15,898 nt of DNA from Pneumocystis sp. 'macacae' (Eukaryota > Ascomycota > Pneumocystomycetes > Pneumocystales > Pneumocystaceae): contig JABMLO010000018.1 in the NCBI GenBank assembly GCA_018127085.1, positions 1 through 15,898 on the forward strand, given 5' to 3'. Below, piece after piece: positions 1 to 7,883 of this stretch. A model generated the notes under the pieces. The model had not been told where the DNA came from. It was given only the letters and a program-made list of their open reading frames with translations, and searched no databases. The translations under genes were made by a program, and so were the position numbers. Positions within the stretch are counted from its first letter, which is position 1. Every line of letters starts with the position of its first letter.

Positions 1-205
1 CTCTCCTACCTCCCCTACTAGCTGCTTCTGTGCACACCACCTCATCCACTGGTACACATTTTTTCACACCCGACCTCCCCCACCCTACCTCGGTGCCTCT
101 GTGTACACCTCCTACCTCACTACCTCTTGCACACCTCATACCTGTTACTTTTGTGCACCCTTCACTGCTACCTCGTGCACACCATCTTATCTTACCTCAG
201 TAGCT
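1..205. repeat. GC-rich GTGCAC block 1 (cut by window edge)
   Basis: Contains GTGCAC words near 30, 150 and 174, the GTACACATTTTTT-CACA landmark at 52, and the following ACC-rich stretch with CGACCTCCCCCACCC. The block is probably longer, because the window begins inside it. Confidence 0.7.
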
Positions 206-639
206 CTTGCTACTCATTCCTAATCTATTCGAAAAATATTTTATTTTTTCATCACTCCTTAAATCCATACAATTCTATCCTCAATTTCAATCTAATCTTC
301 ACCTCTACTCCTTATCTCCTTGCTTTCTGTTTTCTTATCCACCTTATCTTCACCTCTCATAATTCTAATTAATTTTTTCATTTACAAAAAATTCTTTTAC
401 CCTTCATTTTTTCTTTAACTCTAACTCAAACTAAAGTCTTAATTCAATACCTACTTTACTTTTTTTCTCTTTCATTTTGCCTTTTACTTCACCACCTCTG
501 CTCTGCTTATCAACTCTTACTTTTGATTTAAAAAAATTATTTTTCATAAAACTAGTCTAATTCTAAACTAAATCTAACTTCTACTTCTATTTCTTTTGTT
601 TTTACTCTGTTCTTCACTTCTTATCTCTATCTCCACCAC
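206..639. repeat. Three AT-rich ~150-bp modules
   Basis: Module cores lie at about 225 (CGAAAAATATTTTA), 382 (TTTACAAAAAATTC) and 527 (GATTTAAAAAAATTAT), spaced 157 and 145 bp. Each is followed by a CTAATCT or TCTAA-rich stretch and a TTATTTTT/ACC-rich stretch. No gene is seen. Confidence 0.65.
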
Positions 640-905
640 CCACCTCACGCTATCTACAACACCGAACACCCTACCTTTCGCACCGCGCACACGCACTTAT
701 TGCCCCAACTTCTCCCCCTCTCTACCCTCCTCCTCTACCTCCCACTAACTGCTTGGTGCACACTCTCATCTCTGGTACACATTTTTCACATCCAACCTCC
801 CCCACCTGAGCCCATCTCCTTTGTAGAGACACTCCACCTCGCTACTGTGCACATACCTCCTACCTTGTGGCTTGGTGCACACTCTACCTGCTACCTCCTA
901 GACCT
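640..905. repeat. GC-rich GTGCAC block 2
   Basis: Full-length block: a GCACACGCACTTATTG-like opening, a CT-rich stretch, ACTGCTTGGTGCACACTC, the landmark at about 775, then CACCTGAGCCCATCTCC and a second GGTGCACAC near 874. The CACCTGAGCCCATCTCC phrase recurs in block 3, showing shared descent. Confidence 0.7.
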
Positions 906-1329
906 TTTCCTCACCTCATTTCTTATTCATCCAATTTACAAAAAAGAAATTATTTTATTTTTCATCTCTCCTTAATCTAATCTAATTCTATCCTCAATTC
1001 AATCTAACATTCACTTCTACTTGTTATCTCTGTTATTCACATTTTTCATCCATCTTATCTACACCTTCCAACTCTTCAGTCTTGATTTACAAAAATCTTT
1101 TACCCTTCATTTTTCTTTAATTCTAACCCAAATAAGGTCTAATCTACCATTCACTCTCACTCCCTGCTCTTTTATTTTTTACCTTTCACCTATCACCTCC
1201 AATTTTGCTTATCAAGTGCTCACTTGATCCATAACAAAAAAATTCTATTTTCTTTTTCTCTCATAAATAATACAATTTAACCTAATGCTAATCTAACTCT
1301 GCTTCTACTCTTTTTCTTTTTATACTCTC
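906..1329. repeat. Three AT-rich ~150-bp modules
   Basis: Cores at about 938 (AATTTACAAAAAAG), 1084 (GATTTACAAAAATC) and 1228 (ATAACAAAAAAATTC), spaced 146 and 144 bp. Each is followed by TCTAATCTAA-type words. Nothing coding is supported. Confidence 0.65.
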
Positions 1330-1640
1330 TTCTACTCTCCACCTCTACTCTTACACTCCCCCACCTCAGCTTATCTGTACACTGCACACATCTATTCTAC
1401 CCCCTCTCTTGCTTATGTACACCCACACTCCACCTCTCCCTCCCTCCTACTAACTGCTACTCAAGCTTGTGCACCACTTCATCTGCACTGTACACATTTT
1501 TTTTCACACCCCACCTCCTCCACCTGAGCCCATCTCCTTTGTGCACCACCCCACCTCGGTGCCTCGTGCACACCTCATACCTTACTGCTTCTGTGCACAC
1601 CTCCACCTTATCTTTACCTCTCACTAACTCCTGTCCACTC
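1330..1640. repeat. GC-rich GTGCAC block 3
   Basis: Carries the landmark at about 1490, the CACCTGAGCCCATCTCC phrase shared with block 2, and the repeated endings CTCGTGCACACCTC and TCTGTGCACACCTCC. The open frames on both strands here are low-complexity translations of the repeat. Confidence 0.7.
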
Positions 1641-2034
1641 ATTTTGATCTGCTCAGAAAACATTTTATTTTCATCACCCTTGAATCCAATTCACTTCTAA
1701 ACATAATTCAATCTAATCTTCACCTCTACTTCTTATCTCCTCTGCTTCTTGCTTTATCTACTACACCTTATCTTTACTTCTGTTAACTCTTACCCATTCT
1801 TGACTTAAAAAATATTTTATTTTTCATTTCTCTTTAATTCTAACTCAAATCCAAATCTAATCTAATGCCCACTTACTTTTTATCTTTTATTTTTACCCTT
1901 CACTCATCCAGTGTCTCCAACTCTGCTTATCAACTCTTATTTTGATTTAAAAATTTATTCTCTCTGAAATAATTCAATTCTAACTAATGCTAATCTAACT
2001 CTACTTTACTTCTTTCTATCCTGTTACTCTTCTA
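1641..2034. repeat. Three AT-rich ~150-bp modules
   Basis: Cores at about 1650 (CTCAGAAAACATTTTATT), 1803 (GACTTAAAAAATATTTTA) and 1943 (GATTTAAAAATTTATTC). The spacing is again about 140-155 bp. No gene is seen. Confidence 0.6.
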
Positions 2035-2300
2035 CTCTCCACCTCTACTCTCACCCCCACCTCACCTTATCACACACTGCACACCTATCTTTCTTCAGCA
2101 CGGTGCACACACACTTGTACCCCTCTCCTACCTCACCTCCCCTCCCCTTCACCTCCTCCCTCACTGCTTGTGCACACTCTCATCTGCACCGTACACATTT
2201 TTTCACATCCAACCTCCCCTCCCCACCCTGCCTCGATGCTTGCACACCTTCTACTTCACTGCTTGGTGCACCTTTCCTCTCGTAGACTTCCTCATCTACC
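2035..2300. repeat. GC-rich GTGCAC block 4
   Basis: Opens with CAGCACGGTGCACACACACTTG followed by ACCCCTCTCCTACC, an opening shared with block 5. It has the landmark at about 2191 and ends with CACTGCTTGGTGCACC. Confidence 0.7.
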
Positions 2301-3334
2301 CCTACCTGATTTCTTGTTCTGCTTTAATTTACAAAAAATACTTTATTTTTACTCCCCTAACTTAATCTAAATTCCATTCTAAACTCAATTCAATCTAATC
2401 TTTCTTTACTTACTTTTATCTTTTGTTTTTTATTTTATTCACCACCACCCTCTACTTAGTCATTTCTACTCACTCTCACTCTTCATTTACAAAAATATTT
2501 TATTCTTTACTCTCCTCTAACTCTAATCTAAACCCACTTCTAGACGCAATCCAATCTAATCTTCTGTGTTTGCTTCTTTTTTCTTATGTTTTTATTTTTT
2601 CTTCACCACCACCCTCTATTTCTATAATTTTGCTCACTGTCACTCTTCATCCACGAAAATACTTTATTCTTTATTCTCCCAAGTCTAATCTAAATCCACT
2701 TCTAAACGCAATCAATTTAATCTTCGTGTTTTTTCTTTGTTTTTATTTTATTCACTACCTTCTGCTTATTTATTCTTGCTCACGCATTACTTGTCTTCAT
2801 TCACGAAAAATACGTTATTCTTTTACTCTAACTCTAATCTAAATCTACTTTAAATGCAACTAATCTTAATTTCGTGTTTGTTCCTTTATTTTTGGTGTTT
2901 TATTTTTATTTACCACCTTCTGCTTTACTCACTCATTTCACTGTCACTCTTCATTTACAAAAATACTTTATTCATTACTCCTCCACTTAATCTAAACCCA
3001 CTTCTAAATTGTTTAATCTAATCTTTGTATCTCCTCTTTATTTTTATGGTTCCTGTTTTCTTATCCACCTTATCTACCTTCCAATTTTCTATTCTTTGTT
3101 TTACAAAATTTTTTTTACCCTTCATTTTCTTTAATTCTAATTCAAATCCAAGTCTAATCTAATATTCACTCACTCCCACTTCTTGTATTTTTATCTTAAT
3201 TCACCTCCACCTCTAAACTCTACTTATTAACTTTTATTTTTGACTTACAAAAAATTCTTTTTATTTTTACTCTACTCTTAAAGCTAATCTAAATCTAATT
3301 TCTACTTCTACTTCTTCTATCTTGTTACTCTTTT
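2301..3334. repeat. Seven AT-rich ~150-bp modules
   Basis: Cores lie at about 2331, 2486, 2650, 2800, 2955, 3099 and 3241, so seven modules run without an intervening GC block. The inner four (from CTTCATTTAC-type words at 2481, 2645, 2795 and 2949) are most alike and look recently amplified. An open frame of about 140 codons on the plus strand at 2423-2842 is just this repeat read through. Confidence 0.7.
2481..3030. repeat. Tandem array of four ~155-bp units
   Basis: Units begin CTTCAT(T/C)(T/C)AC(A/G)AAAA at 2481, 2645, 2795 and 2949 (spacings 164, 150 and 154). They share TTATTC, CTAATCTAAA(C/T)CCACTTCTA, an AACGCAAT-like word, TTTATTTTTATTT and CTCACTGTCACTCTTCAT. These are the best-matched neighbours in the whole field. 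Confidence 0.8.
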
Positions 3335-3427
3335 ACTCTCCACCTCCACCTCATCCACCTCCTCTTACTCTGCACACTGCACACCCTACCTTTCAGCACG
3401 GTGCACACTACTTGTACCCCTCTCCTA

Positions 3428-3458
3428 CCCCCATCCCACCTCTCCCACCCCCACCCCC
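3428..3458 (-). other. G-quadruplex-forming motif
   Basis: Plus-strand C runs at 3428-3432, 3435-3437, 3444-3446, 3448-3452 and 3454-3458 are separated by loops of 2, 6, 1 and 1 bases. On the minus strand this meets the usual G3+N1-7 rule with five runs; the plus strand could form an i-motif. Confidence 0.6.
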
Positions 3459-3512
3459 TCTACTACTAGTCACTTCTGGTGCACACTCATCTCCTCGGTA
3501 CACATTTTTTCA

Positions 3513-3533
3513 CCCGACCTCCCCACCCTCCCC
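3513..3533 (-). other. Second G-quadruplex-forming motif
   Basis: C runs at 3513-3515, 3521-3524, 3526-3528 and 3530-3533, with loops of 5, 1 and 1 bases, give a compact four-tract motif on the minus strand just past the GTACACATTTTTT landmark. Related blocks 1 and 4 have only three tracts at the same place. Confidence 0.55.
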
Positions 3534-3620
3534 AATCTTACCTCGTAGACACCCTCCTCATTGCTTGGTGCACACCTCCTACCTTACTGCTTGGTGCACT
3601 GCCCTCGTCATCTCGTACTC

Positions 3621-4199
3621 CTCTCCACTCATCAGTTCTTCGTTTTTGTTTACAAGAAAAAGCTTTTTAATTCTTTCTCCCTCCAACTCCAATCTAAACC
3701 CACTTCTAAACGCAATCCAATCTGATTTTTGCTTTTAATTATCTCGTATTTTATCTTTACCCACTATCGTCTCATTTCCACCTCATTCTTCTACTTTTGA
3801 TCTCCTGAAAAAAAATTTTATCCTATTCTTCCCCTTCCTGAATCTAGTCTAATTCTACGCTTAATTTCAATCTAATCTCTACTCTAGTTTTTATCTTGTA
3901 TTTTTTCCCTTTACTCGTTATCTACTCCATCTCATCAATTCTCTTGTACTTTGATCTGCTCGAAAAAACTTTTTGTTCTTTACTTTTTTAAATACGAGTC
4001 AATTCTAACCTAAATCTGGTCTAATCTCACCATTCCCACATCTACTTCTTGTTTTTTTTGTATTTCACCCTTCACCCACCACTCCAACTCTGTTTACCAA
4101 TTCTTGCTTTTGGTTTACAAAAAAATTTTTATTTTTTATTTATTCTTAATTCTAAGCTAAATTTAACGTCTACTTACTTCTTTTATTTTTGTTTTCTCT
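3621..4199. repeat. Four AT-rich ~150-bp modules
   Basis: Cores at about 3648 (TTTACAAGAAAAAG), 3803 (CTGAAAAAAAATTTTA), 3954 (CTGCTCGAAAAAAC) and 4109 (GGTTTACAAAAAAAT), spaced 155, 151 and 155 bp. No gene is seen. Confidence 0.65.
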
Positions 4200-4345
4200 G
4201 TTAACTCCACCACCTCTTGCTCACCCTGCTTTATCTGCACCGTGCACACCTCCACCTGTCCCATCTGCTGTGCACACTCCACCTCTACTTCGTGCACACT
4301 CTCGCCTCGCTGCCTGGTGCACACCTCTCCCGCCTTCTCCTGTTC
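4200..4345. repeat. GC-rich GTGCAC block 6 (truncated)
   Basis: A short block with GTGCACACCTCC, TGTGCACACTCC, CGTGCACACTCTCG and TGGTGCACACCTCTCC at close spacing, lacking the GTACACATTTTTT landmark. It ends where unrelated sequence begins, so it marks the inner edge of the repeat field. Confidence 0.65.
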
Positions 4346-4486
4346 ACCCTTGACATGCAGGAAAACCGTTTATTCCATTCTTTCCGCCTCCAAATTCGTC
4401 GAAATCAACGCAAATCTCATGCAAACATCTATGCATTATTCCTTATCTGCCCCCCTCACCCTCTCTCCTCTGTTCCACCCCCACAC

Positions 4487-4512
4487 TTTACCCCACATTT
4501 CCCACACAAATT
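4487..4512 (+). promoter_or_regulatory. Inverted copy of msg upstream element
   Basis: A 26-bp segment starting TTTACCCCACAT and ending CACACAAATT. It is nearly identical to the reverse complement of 7976-8002, upstream of copy C, with one gap and one mismatch. It points the opposite way to all three msg copies, and no CACGTG or start codon follows it, so it is probably a displaced, inactive fragment. Confidence 0.6.
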
Positions 4513-4639
4513 CTGCCTTTTCGGTGGGCGTTTCCGTTTTCCACAAATGCGGGTAACGCCCTCTCCTCTGCTTGCGCCTTCCACACAAATTTTATTTTTT
4601 GCGGGGTAAATGGGTAATTTCGGACTAATTTCGGGCAAA

Positions 4640-4700
4640 CACGCGCGTCCCAGACGCGTCCAAAACACGCCCACGCGTCTAAGCGCATCCAACGCGCACA
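4640..4700. other. ACGCGT/CGCG-rich cluster
   Basis: ACGCGT occurs at 4654-4659 and 4673-4678, with further CGCG words at about 4641-4648 and 4691-4697. ACGCGT is the MluI cell-cycle box bound by MBF-type factors in other ascomycetes. Function here is unsupported; the density in a window otherwise poor in CpG is the observation. Confidence 0.35.
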
Positions 4701-4731
4701 CGGCATACTGTGAGGCAGGAATACACTGTAC

Positions 4732-4825
4732 AGGCTGGCGTGCACACTACGAGGCTGACGGAGGCTGGCGTGCACACTACAGGCTGGCGGAGGTGCGGGG
4801 AGGCGTGCACAGTACGAGGTGGGGA
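4732..4825. repeat. 30-bp tandem repeat with GTGCAC
   Basis: A 19-bp word, AGGCTGGCGTGCACACTAC, occurs at 4732-4750 and again at 4762-4780, exactly 30 bp apart. A diverged third version has GTGCAC at 4805-4810 (GGGGAGGCGTGCACAGTACGA). The GTGCACAC core is shared with the left repeat field, but the flanks are purine-rich, not pyrimidine-rich. It directly abuts the conserved 3' flank of copy C. Confidence 0.75.
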
Positions 4826-4826
4826 G

Positions 4827-4896
4827 AGCGTCCCGGTAAAATGCACTCATTATTCCCTAAATATACATGCCTGTCCCAAACCATATTTACCCATTT
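4827..4896 (-). other. Conserved msg 3' flank, copy C
   Basis: About 70 bp next to the stop codon align with 8093-8169 and 11371-11446. Shared words on the plus strand include GCGTC/ACGTTTCGTTAAATGCAC-like sequence, CCTTAATATACATGC-like sequence and CCATTTCTAAATCAT at the stop. It probably includes the 3' untranslated region and polyadenylation signals. Similarity stops at about 4826, where the 30-bp tandem repeat begins. Confidence 0.6.
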
Positions 4897-5110
4897 CTAA
4901 ATCATAACTGAAATCATCATCCCCAACAACACCCCTTCATCACGCCCCACCCACGCATCCTCAGCGCCCCACTCGGCTTCACCTCGCCTGCCTCCTCGCC
5001 CTCTGTCGTACATTTTGTAGGTCTGCATTTTCTTGTCGACGTCAGCGTCACCGTAGAAGTAATGGTCGACGTGGACGTCGATGTGCTTGTGTGTCGATGT
5101 GTGTGACCCA
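4897..5110 (-). other. Thr/Ser stalk and GPI-signal-like tail, copy C
   Basis: TSTSTSTSTITSTVTLTSTRKC is encoded at about 5027-5090 in one frame. The hydrophobic end GVLLGMMISVMI, with TAG at 4897-4899, is in another. The switch lies at the C run 4932-4935, where one more base would join them. Msg proteins are known to end in an O-glycosylated stalk and a GPI signal, and this matches. Confidence 0.75.
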
Positions 5111-5176
5111 CGTGTCTGTCGTTCTAATTGATGTGCACTGCTCAGTTCCTGCTTTTCCTGCTTCTGATCCAACTAT

Positions 5177-5209
5177 CGTTGTTGTCGTCGTTGTCGTCGT
5201 CGTCGTCGT
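5177..5209 (-). repeat. ACN microsatellite coding 11 threonines
   Basis: Eleven consecutive ACG/ACA codons (plus strand CGT/TGT triplets) lie between ETS and IVGSEAG in copy C. The same position has five Thr in copy A (NVTTTTTKTV near 11730) and a non-Thr sequence in copy B, so the tract is variable in length. Confidence 0.8.
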
Positions 5210-5816
5210 TGATGTCTCTACCTTGTGCTCCGTCACCTCCAATGGTTTCAATCCCTACATTTATTTCTATTTTTTGCATGCATCTTACATCCTTCACACT
5301 CCTCTTTAAACCCACAGTCCTTCAGTAGATCTTGACACTCCTCCTTCAACTCTACATACAAACTCAACGCCTGCGATACCAAATCAAATGCCTTATTTCG
5401 TCTTCTGTTATTTTGCTGCTAGATTTCTCCTTACAAGTCTAAACTGTGCTGCATTTTTTGCCGCATCAGGTTTGGCTGCTGCTTCTTATTTCCTAAACTA
5501 TTTGTTGCCTTTGTTCTAGATAAAATAAGATTTGCTTTTTCAATGCTTCATCTGCCTTCTTTTAATATCTTCATATTCCTCTGTTTTCTCTTCCACCTTT
5601 TAGCCTCTGAGTTTTTTCTCCAACGTAGGGCATTGCTCTTCACTTTTCTATAAGTTTATCACAGAGTCCATTCCTAAAATCATCATTGTTTTTTTATTTT
5701 TACTTTTATCTATACACAAAGTCTCAATCCATTATTGCATTTGCCCATTCTGTGCAGTATCTGTCGAGTTCTGTTTTACATTTTTGTTGTGTTTTCAAGT
5801 TCCTTTAATTCATCAA

Positions 5817-6278
5817 TTACTTCTCTTCCAATTGTTGCTTAATGAATGATCTGCATTGTTCCTCAAGTCCTTTGCAATATTTTCTCATCGCTGTCAAATT
5901 CTTGCAACTATACATAAATTTATTGCAAAACGGCATCCAACGCCTACATGTTGCTTCCTTCATCATCTTTTTGCACTTTCTAAAACTTTGTTGGTTTCCA
6001 TACGTGCCTTCAATGCAGCGCACTTCGACTCGACACTCCCCGTGAGGTACGTGCAGGTGGCGTTCGGCGCGACACACCCAGCGCGTACCGCGTCCTCCCC
6101 CGTCTCCCCACCCACTGCATCGCCCTCTCAGTGTTTCTACGCACGACTCAAACTTATCCAGGTCACTGACCTTCTCCTGCAAGACCTCCTCCAGGTGCTC
6201 CGCAACGCCCAGCCTTGCGCAGTGGTGCCTCAGTCCGGCCATTCGACGTGCTTCGCCGAACTCGCTCCAAGTCTGCAC
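5817..6278 (-). other. Best preserved internal block of copy C
   Basis: A 153-codon open stretch with eleven or more cysteines, including HCARLG, FESCVETLRGRC, FRKCKKMMKEATC, FCNKFMYSC and KYCKGLEEQC. It aligns with the 9190-9402 and 9399-9608 fragments of copy B (EEVLLKEKTKDLDVFDSC). Regular CxxL/CxxxxxxC spacing is typical of the repeated Msg cysteine domains. Confidence 0.7.
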
Positions 6279-6944
6279 GCTGACTTCTTCAATCCGTGCA
6301 GTGCGCTGCCTCCTGTTGGGAGATCCCGCTCAAACCAAATGTTCCTCTTTTGCAATATGTTTGCATTTATATTCAAATACGTTAACAGTACAAAATAGAG
6401 TCCATTGGCTGCAGGCATAATGCAAATATCTCCTTGCTCTTTCTTTCATGCCCGTACATACGTTTATCAGGTCCTTTGGAAATGTTTTTGGCCATGTGTC
6501 ATGATTATTAAATTTCCTCGCAGATTTCCTAGCAATGCTTCATTTGCTTCAATATATCAAGGCCTCTTTTATAAACCCTGCTTTAACATTCTTACACAAT
6601 TTCTCAAAAAGATCGTTTATCTTCCATAATAAAACAGTCCGATTGTAATACTGTGCAATCATATTCATTAAAACATCTGGTAAGTTGCCCACAACATAAT
6701 CATCCTTCTTAAAATGTTTATTCTCTATTCTTGTAGTAAGAGCTTTTGTTTCCTTTTAAAACTCATCATCTAATTTTTTCACATTTATCATCATGTTCAG
6801 ATGCATTGCCACATAATTCTTTTATACCTCCTCAAGATATTCAATAGACTTGCATTTACTACTCAGTATAGTTTTGCATTTATCTTTATCAAATTTTTTT
6901 CATTTTTGATAACAACAGCAACAAATCAAGAGGATCTCTTTCTA

Positions 6945-7045
6945 GTGGTTTCTATAAGAACGCCATCTTCTGCTGCTTCTCTGTAAAGCTCCTCTAACCC
7001 CTACTTTTTCCATCACGGTAGGCTCTGGCCGCGTAGGATCAAAAT
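6945..7045 (-). other. FDPTRPEP...LEELY segment, copy C
   Basis: DPTRPEPTVMEKVG is read in one frame, and the continuation equivalent to copy A's GLEELYKEVA is in the next frame, so a one-base shift lies at the GGGG near 6998. This central segment is a strong msg marker and is present in all three copies. Confidence 0.7.
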
Positions 7046-7197
7046 GTGGACGGTGGAACATAAGCAATTCCTTCTTTTTTTACGCGACTCTTTCAGGTTA
7101 TCGCACTATATCTTGACAATCTGGTCCGTAAAAATAACACTTCTCCAAGTAATGAGTGTACATTTTCTTTCAGTTCATTATTGCTTAATGTTGTTTT

Positions 7198-7485
7198 CTA
7201 CTTCTTTTTCAAGAGCTTACACTTATCCTTCGCTGCCTGCACTAGATGTTGGCATGTATATTCTGAATTAACACATTTTTCTCCAAGCAATTCATCGCAC
7301 TGCTGTGAATCAAAAACTGGGCAAATTTCCTTGAGCTTTTCATTACATTTATTATTATCAAGATTCCCTCTAAGCGCCCTCAAAAGAGCTTCCTCTGCCA
7401 CCTCCTCACGCTTCTTCTGGTAACAATTAGTTCTTAATGTGTTACAATTCTCTTTAAGATCAGGGTATGCGTTCTCCAAAAACAA
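7198..7485 (-). other. N-terminal cysteine-rich block, copy C
   Basis: A 95-codon open stretch with CNTLRTNCYQKKREEV, CNEKLKEICPVF, CDELLGEKC, YTCQHLV and DKCKLLKKK. It matches copy A (CNKLRNLCYQKN) and copy B (CNKLRNKCYQKKRDRV) at the same distance from the junction motif. Confidence 0.75.
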
Positions 7486-7792
7486 ACATTTTTCTTGATT
7501 TGAGCAATGTTCATCTGTTAGCTCTGGAATTTGTTTTTAGCTACTTCTCAAGGTCTGTTTGAAACTATTGTACTTTTTATCAACACTAGTTTTTAAATTT
7601 GGCCACATTTTATTACACCATCATCTTTGCAAAATTTCTTTTTAATTCTGAATAAATACTGAATTCTTATCTATATTCCTCAATTCTTCTAATATCTTTT
7701 TAGTTCTTCTTTTTGCATTTTGTTCCTAACCTTCTTTTTTTAAGACCAAAGTCAAAAAGATACTCCACATCCTCATATACACTAGTTCCTTT

Positions 7793-7800
7793 CCCCCCCC
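7793..7800. other. Homopolymer G8 after junction motif
   Basis: Eight consecutive C on the plus strand, coding strand G8, immediately after the junction motif of copy C. The frame that reads VRAVKRR continues into VYMRMWS-type sequence, whereas VYEDVEYLFDFGL, equivalent to copy A's VYEDEEILLAL, is in the neighbouring frame. Confidence 0.7.
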
Positions 7801-7805
7801 TGCCG

Positions 7806-7831
7806 CCCGCCTCTTGACCGCCCGCACCACC
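7806..7831 (-). other. Junction/Kex motif, copy C (CRJE-like)
   Basis: A 26-bp segment encoding VRAVKRR, differing at two positions from the identical 26-mers at 11103-11128 and 14469-14494. In Pneumocystis the conserved recombination junction element at the start of msg genes encodes such a sequence, and KR is the Kex-type cleavage site that removes the leader. Conservation at DNA level fits a recombination role. Confidence 0.75.
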
Positions 7832-7883
7832 TCCCGCGCCAAGTTCTGACCCGACGACCTGAAAGTCGAGTTTGCCGGGTCAT

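Larger units (their letters stand above)
3335..3620. repeat. GC-rich GTGCAC block 5
   Basis: Opens CTGCACACTGCACACCC and CAGCACGGTGCACACTACTTG as in block 4, then an unusually C-rich stretch with runs of 3-5 C, the landmark at about 3498, and two GCTTGGTGCAC words near the end. It has two C-run clusters able to form a G-quadruplex on the minus strand. Confidence 0.7.
1..4345. repeat. Subtelomeric higher-order repeat field
   Basis: A 4.3-kb non-coding field in which the plus strand is strongly C/T-rich. Two kinds of element alternate. GC-rich blocks carry many GTGCAC and GTGCACAC words. AT-rich modules of about 150 bp have a (T)TTACAAAAA-like core followed by TCTAATCTAA-like words. A landmark GTACACATTTTT-CACA occurs at about 52, 775, 1490, 2191 and 3498. 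The spacings are 723, 715, 701 and 1307, so the last interval is close to two periods and lacks one GC block. Open frames here are short and low in complexity, so I assign no genes. Position beside an msg array supports a subtelomeric identity; the telomeric side is inferred. Confidence 0.8.
4346..4731. other. Mosaic junction between repeat field and msg array
   Basis: About 390 bp with no gene I can support. It contains an inverted copy of the msg promoter element (4487-4512), a degenerate direct-orientation version (GGGGTAAATGGGTAA, 4603-4617), two ACCACAAATT-like words (near 4501 and 4581), and a CG-rich stretch with ACGCGT at 4654-4659 and 4673-4678. The mixture of pieces in both orientations looks like a product of subtelomeric rearrangement. 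Open frames on both strands here are of low quality and overlap repeats. Confidence 0.5.
4897..7883 (-). pseudogene. msg: msg-type surface glycoprotein pseudogene, copy C
   Basis: Third copy of the array, about 3.0 kb, the usual length for msg genes. Msg proteins are abundant GPI-anchored, cysteine-rich cell-surface glycoproteins used for adhesion and antigenic variation. Seen in order on the minus strand: a leader ATG at 7883 in a frame different from the junction motif; VRAVKRR (7806-7831); a cysteine-rich block at 7198-7485 with CYQKKREEVAEEALLRALRG; an FDPTRPEPTV-type segment near 6950-7045; a block at 5817-6278 with EEVLQEKVSDLDKFESC; an 11-Thr run at 5177-5209; the Thr/Ser stalk at 5027-5090; and the hydrophobic tail GVLLGMMISVMI. 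These pieces fall in different frames. Visible breaks include the 8-G run by the junction motif, a shift near 6985-7000 and a missing base in the G run at 4932-4935. Some may be sequencing errors. Confidence 0.85.

Noticed and set aside
960..1010. TCTAATCTAAT words as degenerate telomere repeat
   Set aside because: The period is five bases and short, not the hexamer (CCCTAA)n, and no run of the canonical repeat appears anywhere in the window.
2481..3030. CRISPR-like array
   Set aside because: The units are about 155 bp and similar along their whole length, with no short repeat and unique-spacer structure, and the organism is a fungus.
127..3738. Many plus-strand open frames in the left field, up to about 139 codons
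   Set aside because: They are Leu/Ser/Pro/Thr/His-rich translations of the pyrimidine-rich repeats, occur in several frames at once, and recur with the repeat units.
4488..4850. Minus-strand frame of 120 codons
   Set aside because: It runs through the 30-bp tandem repeat and the mosaic junction, has no msg or other family features, and overlaps rival frames on both strands.
4610..4907. Plus-strand frames of 96 and 65 codons
   Set aside because: They consist largely of the tandem repeat (GWRAHY or AGVHTT motifs in two frames) and extend into the conserved 3' flank of copy C.
5091..5309. Plus-strand frame with a long valine run
   Set aside because: It is the antisense shadow of the ACN threonine tract of copy C.
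5856..6398. Plus-strand frame of 180 codons, the longest in the window
   Set aside because: It is antisense to the best preserved msg block of copy C, which has family motifs and cysteine spacing; the plus-strand product has none.
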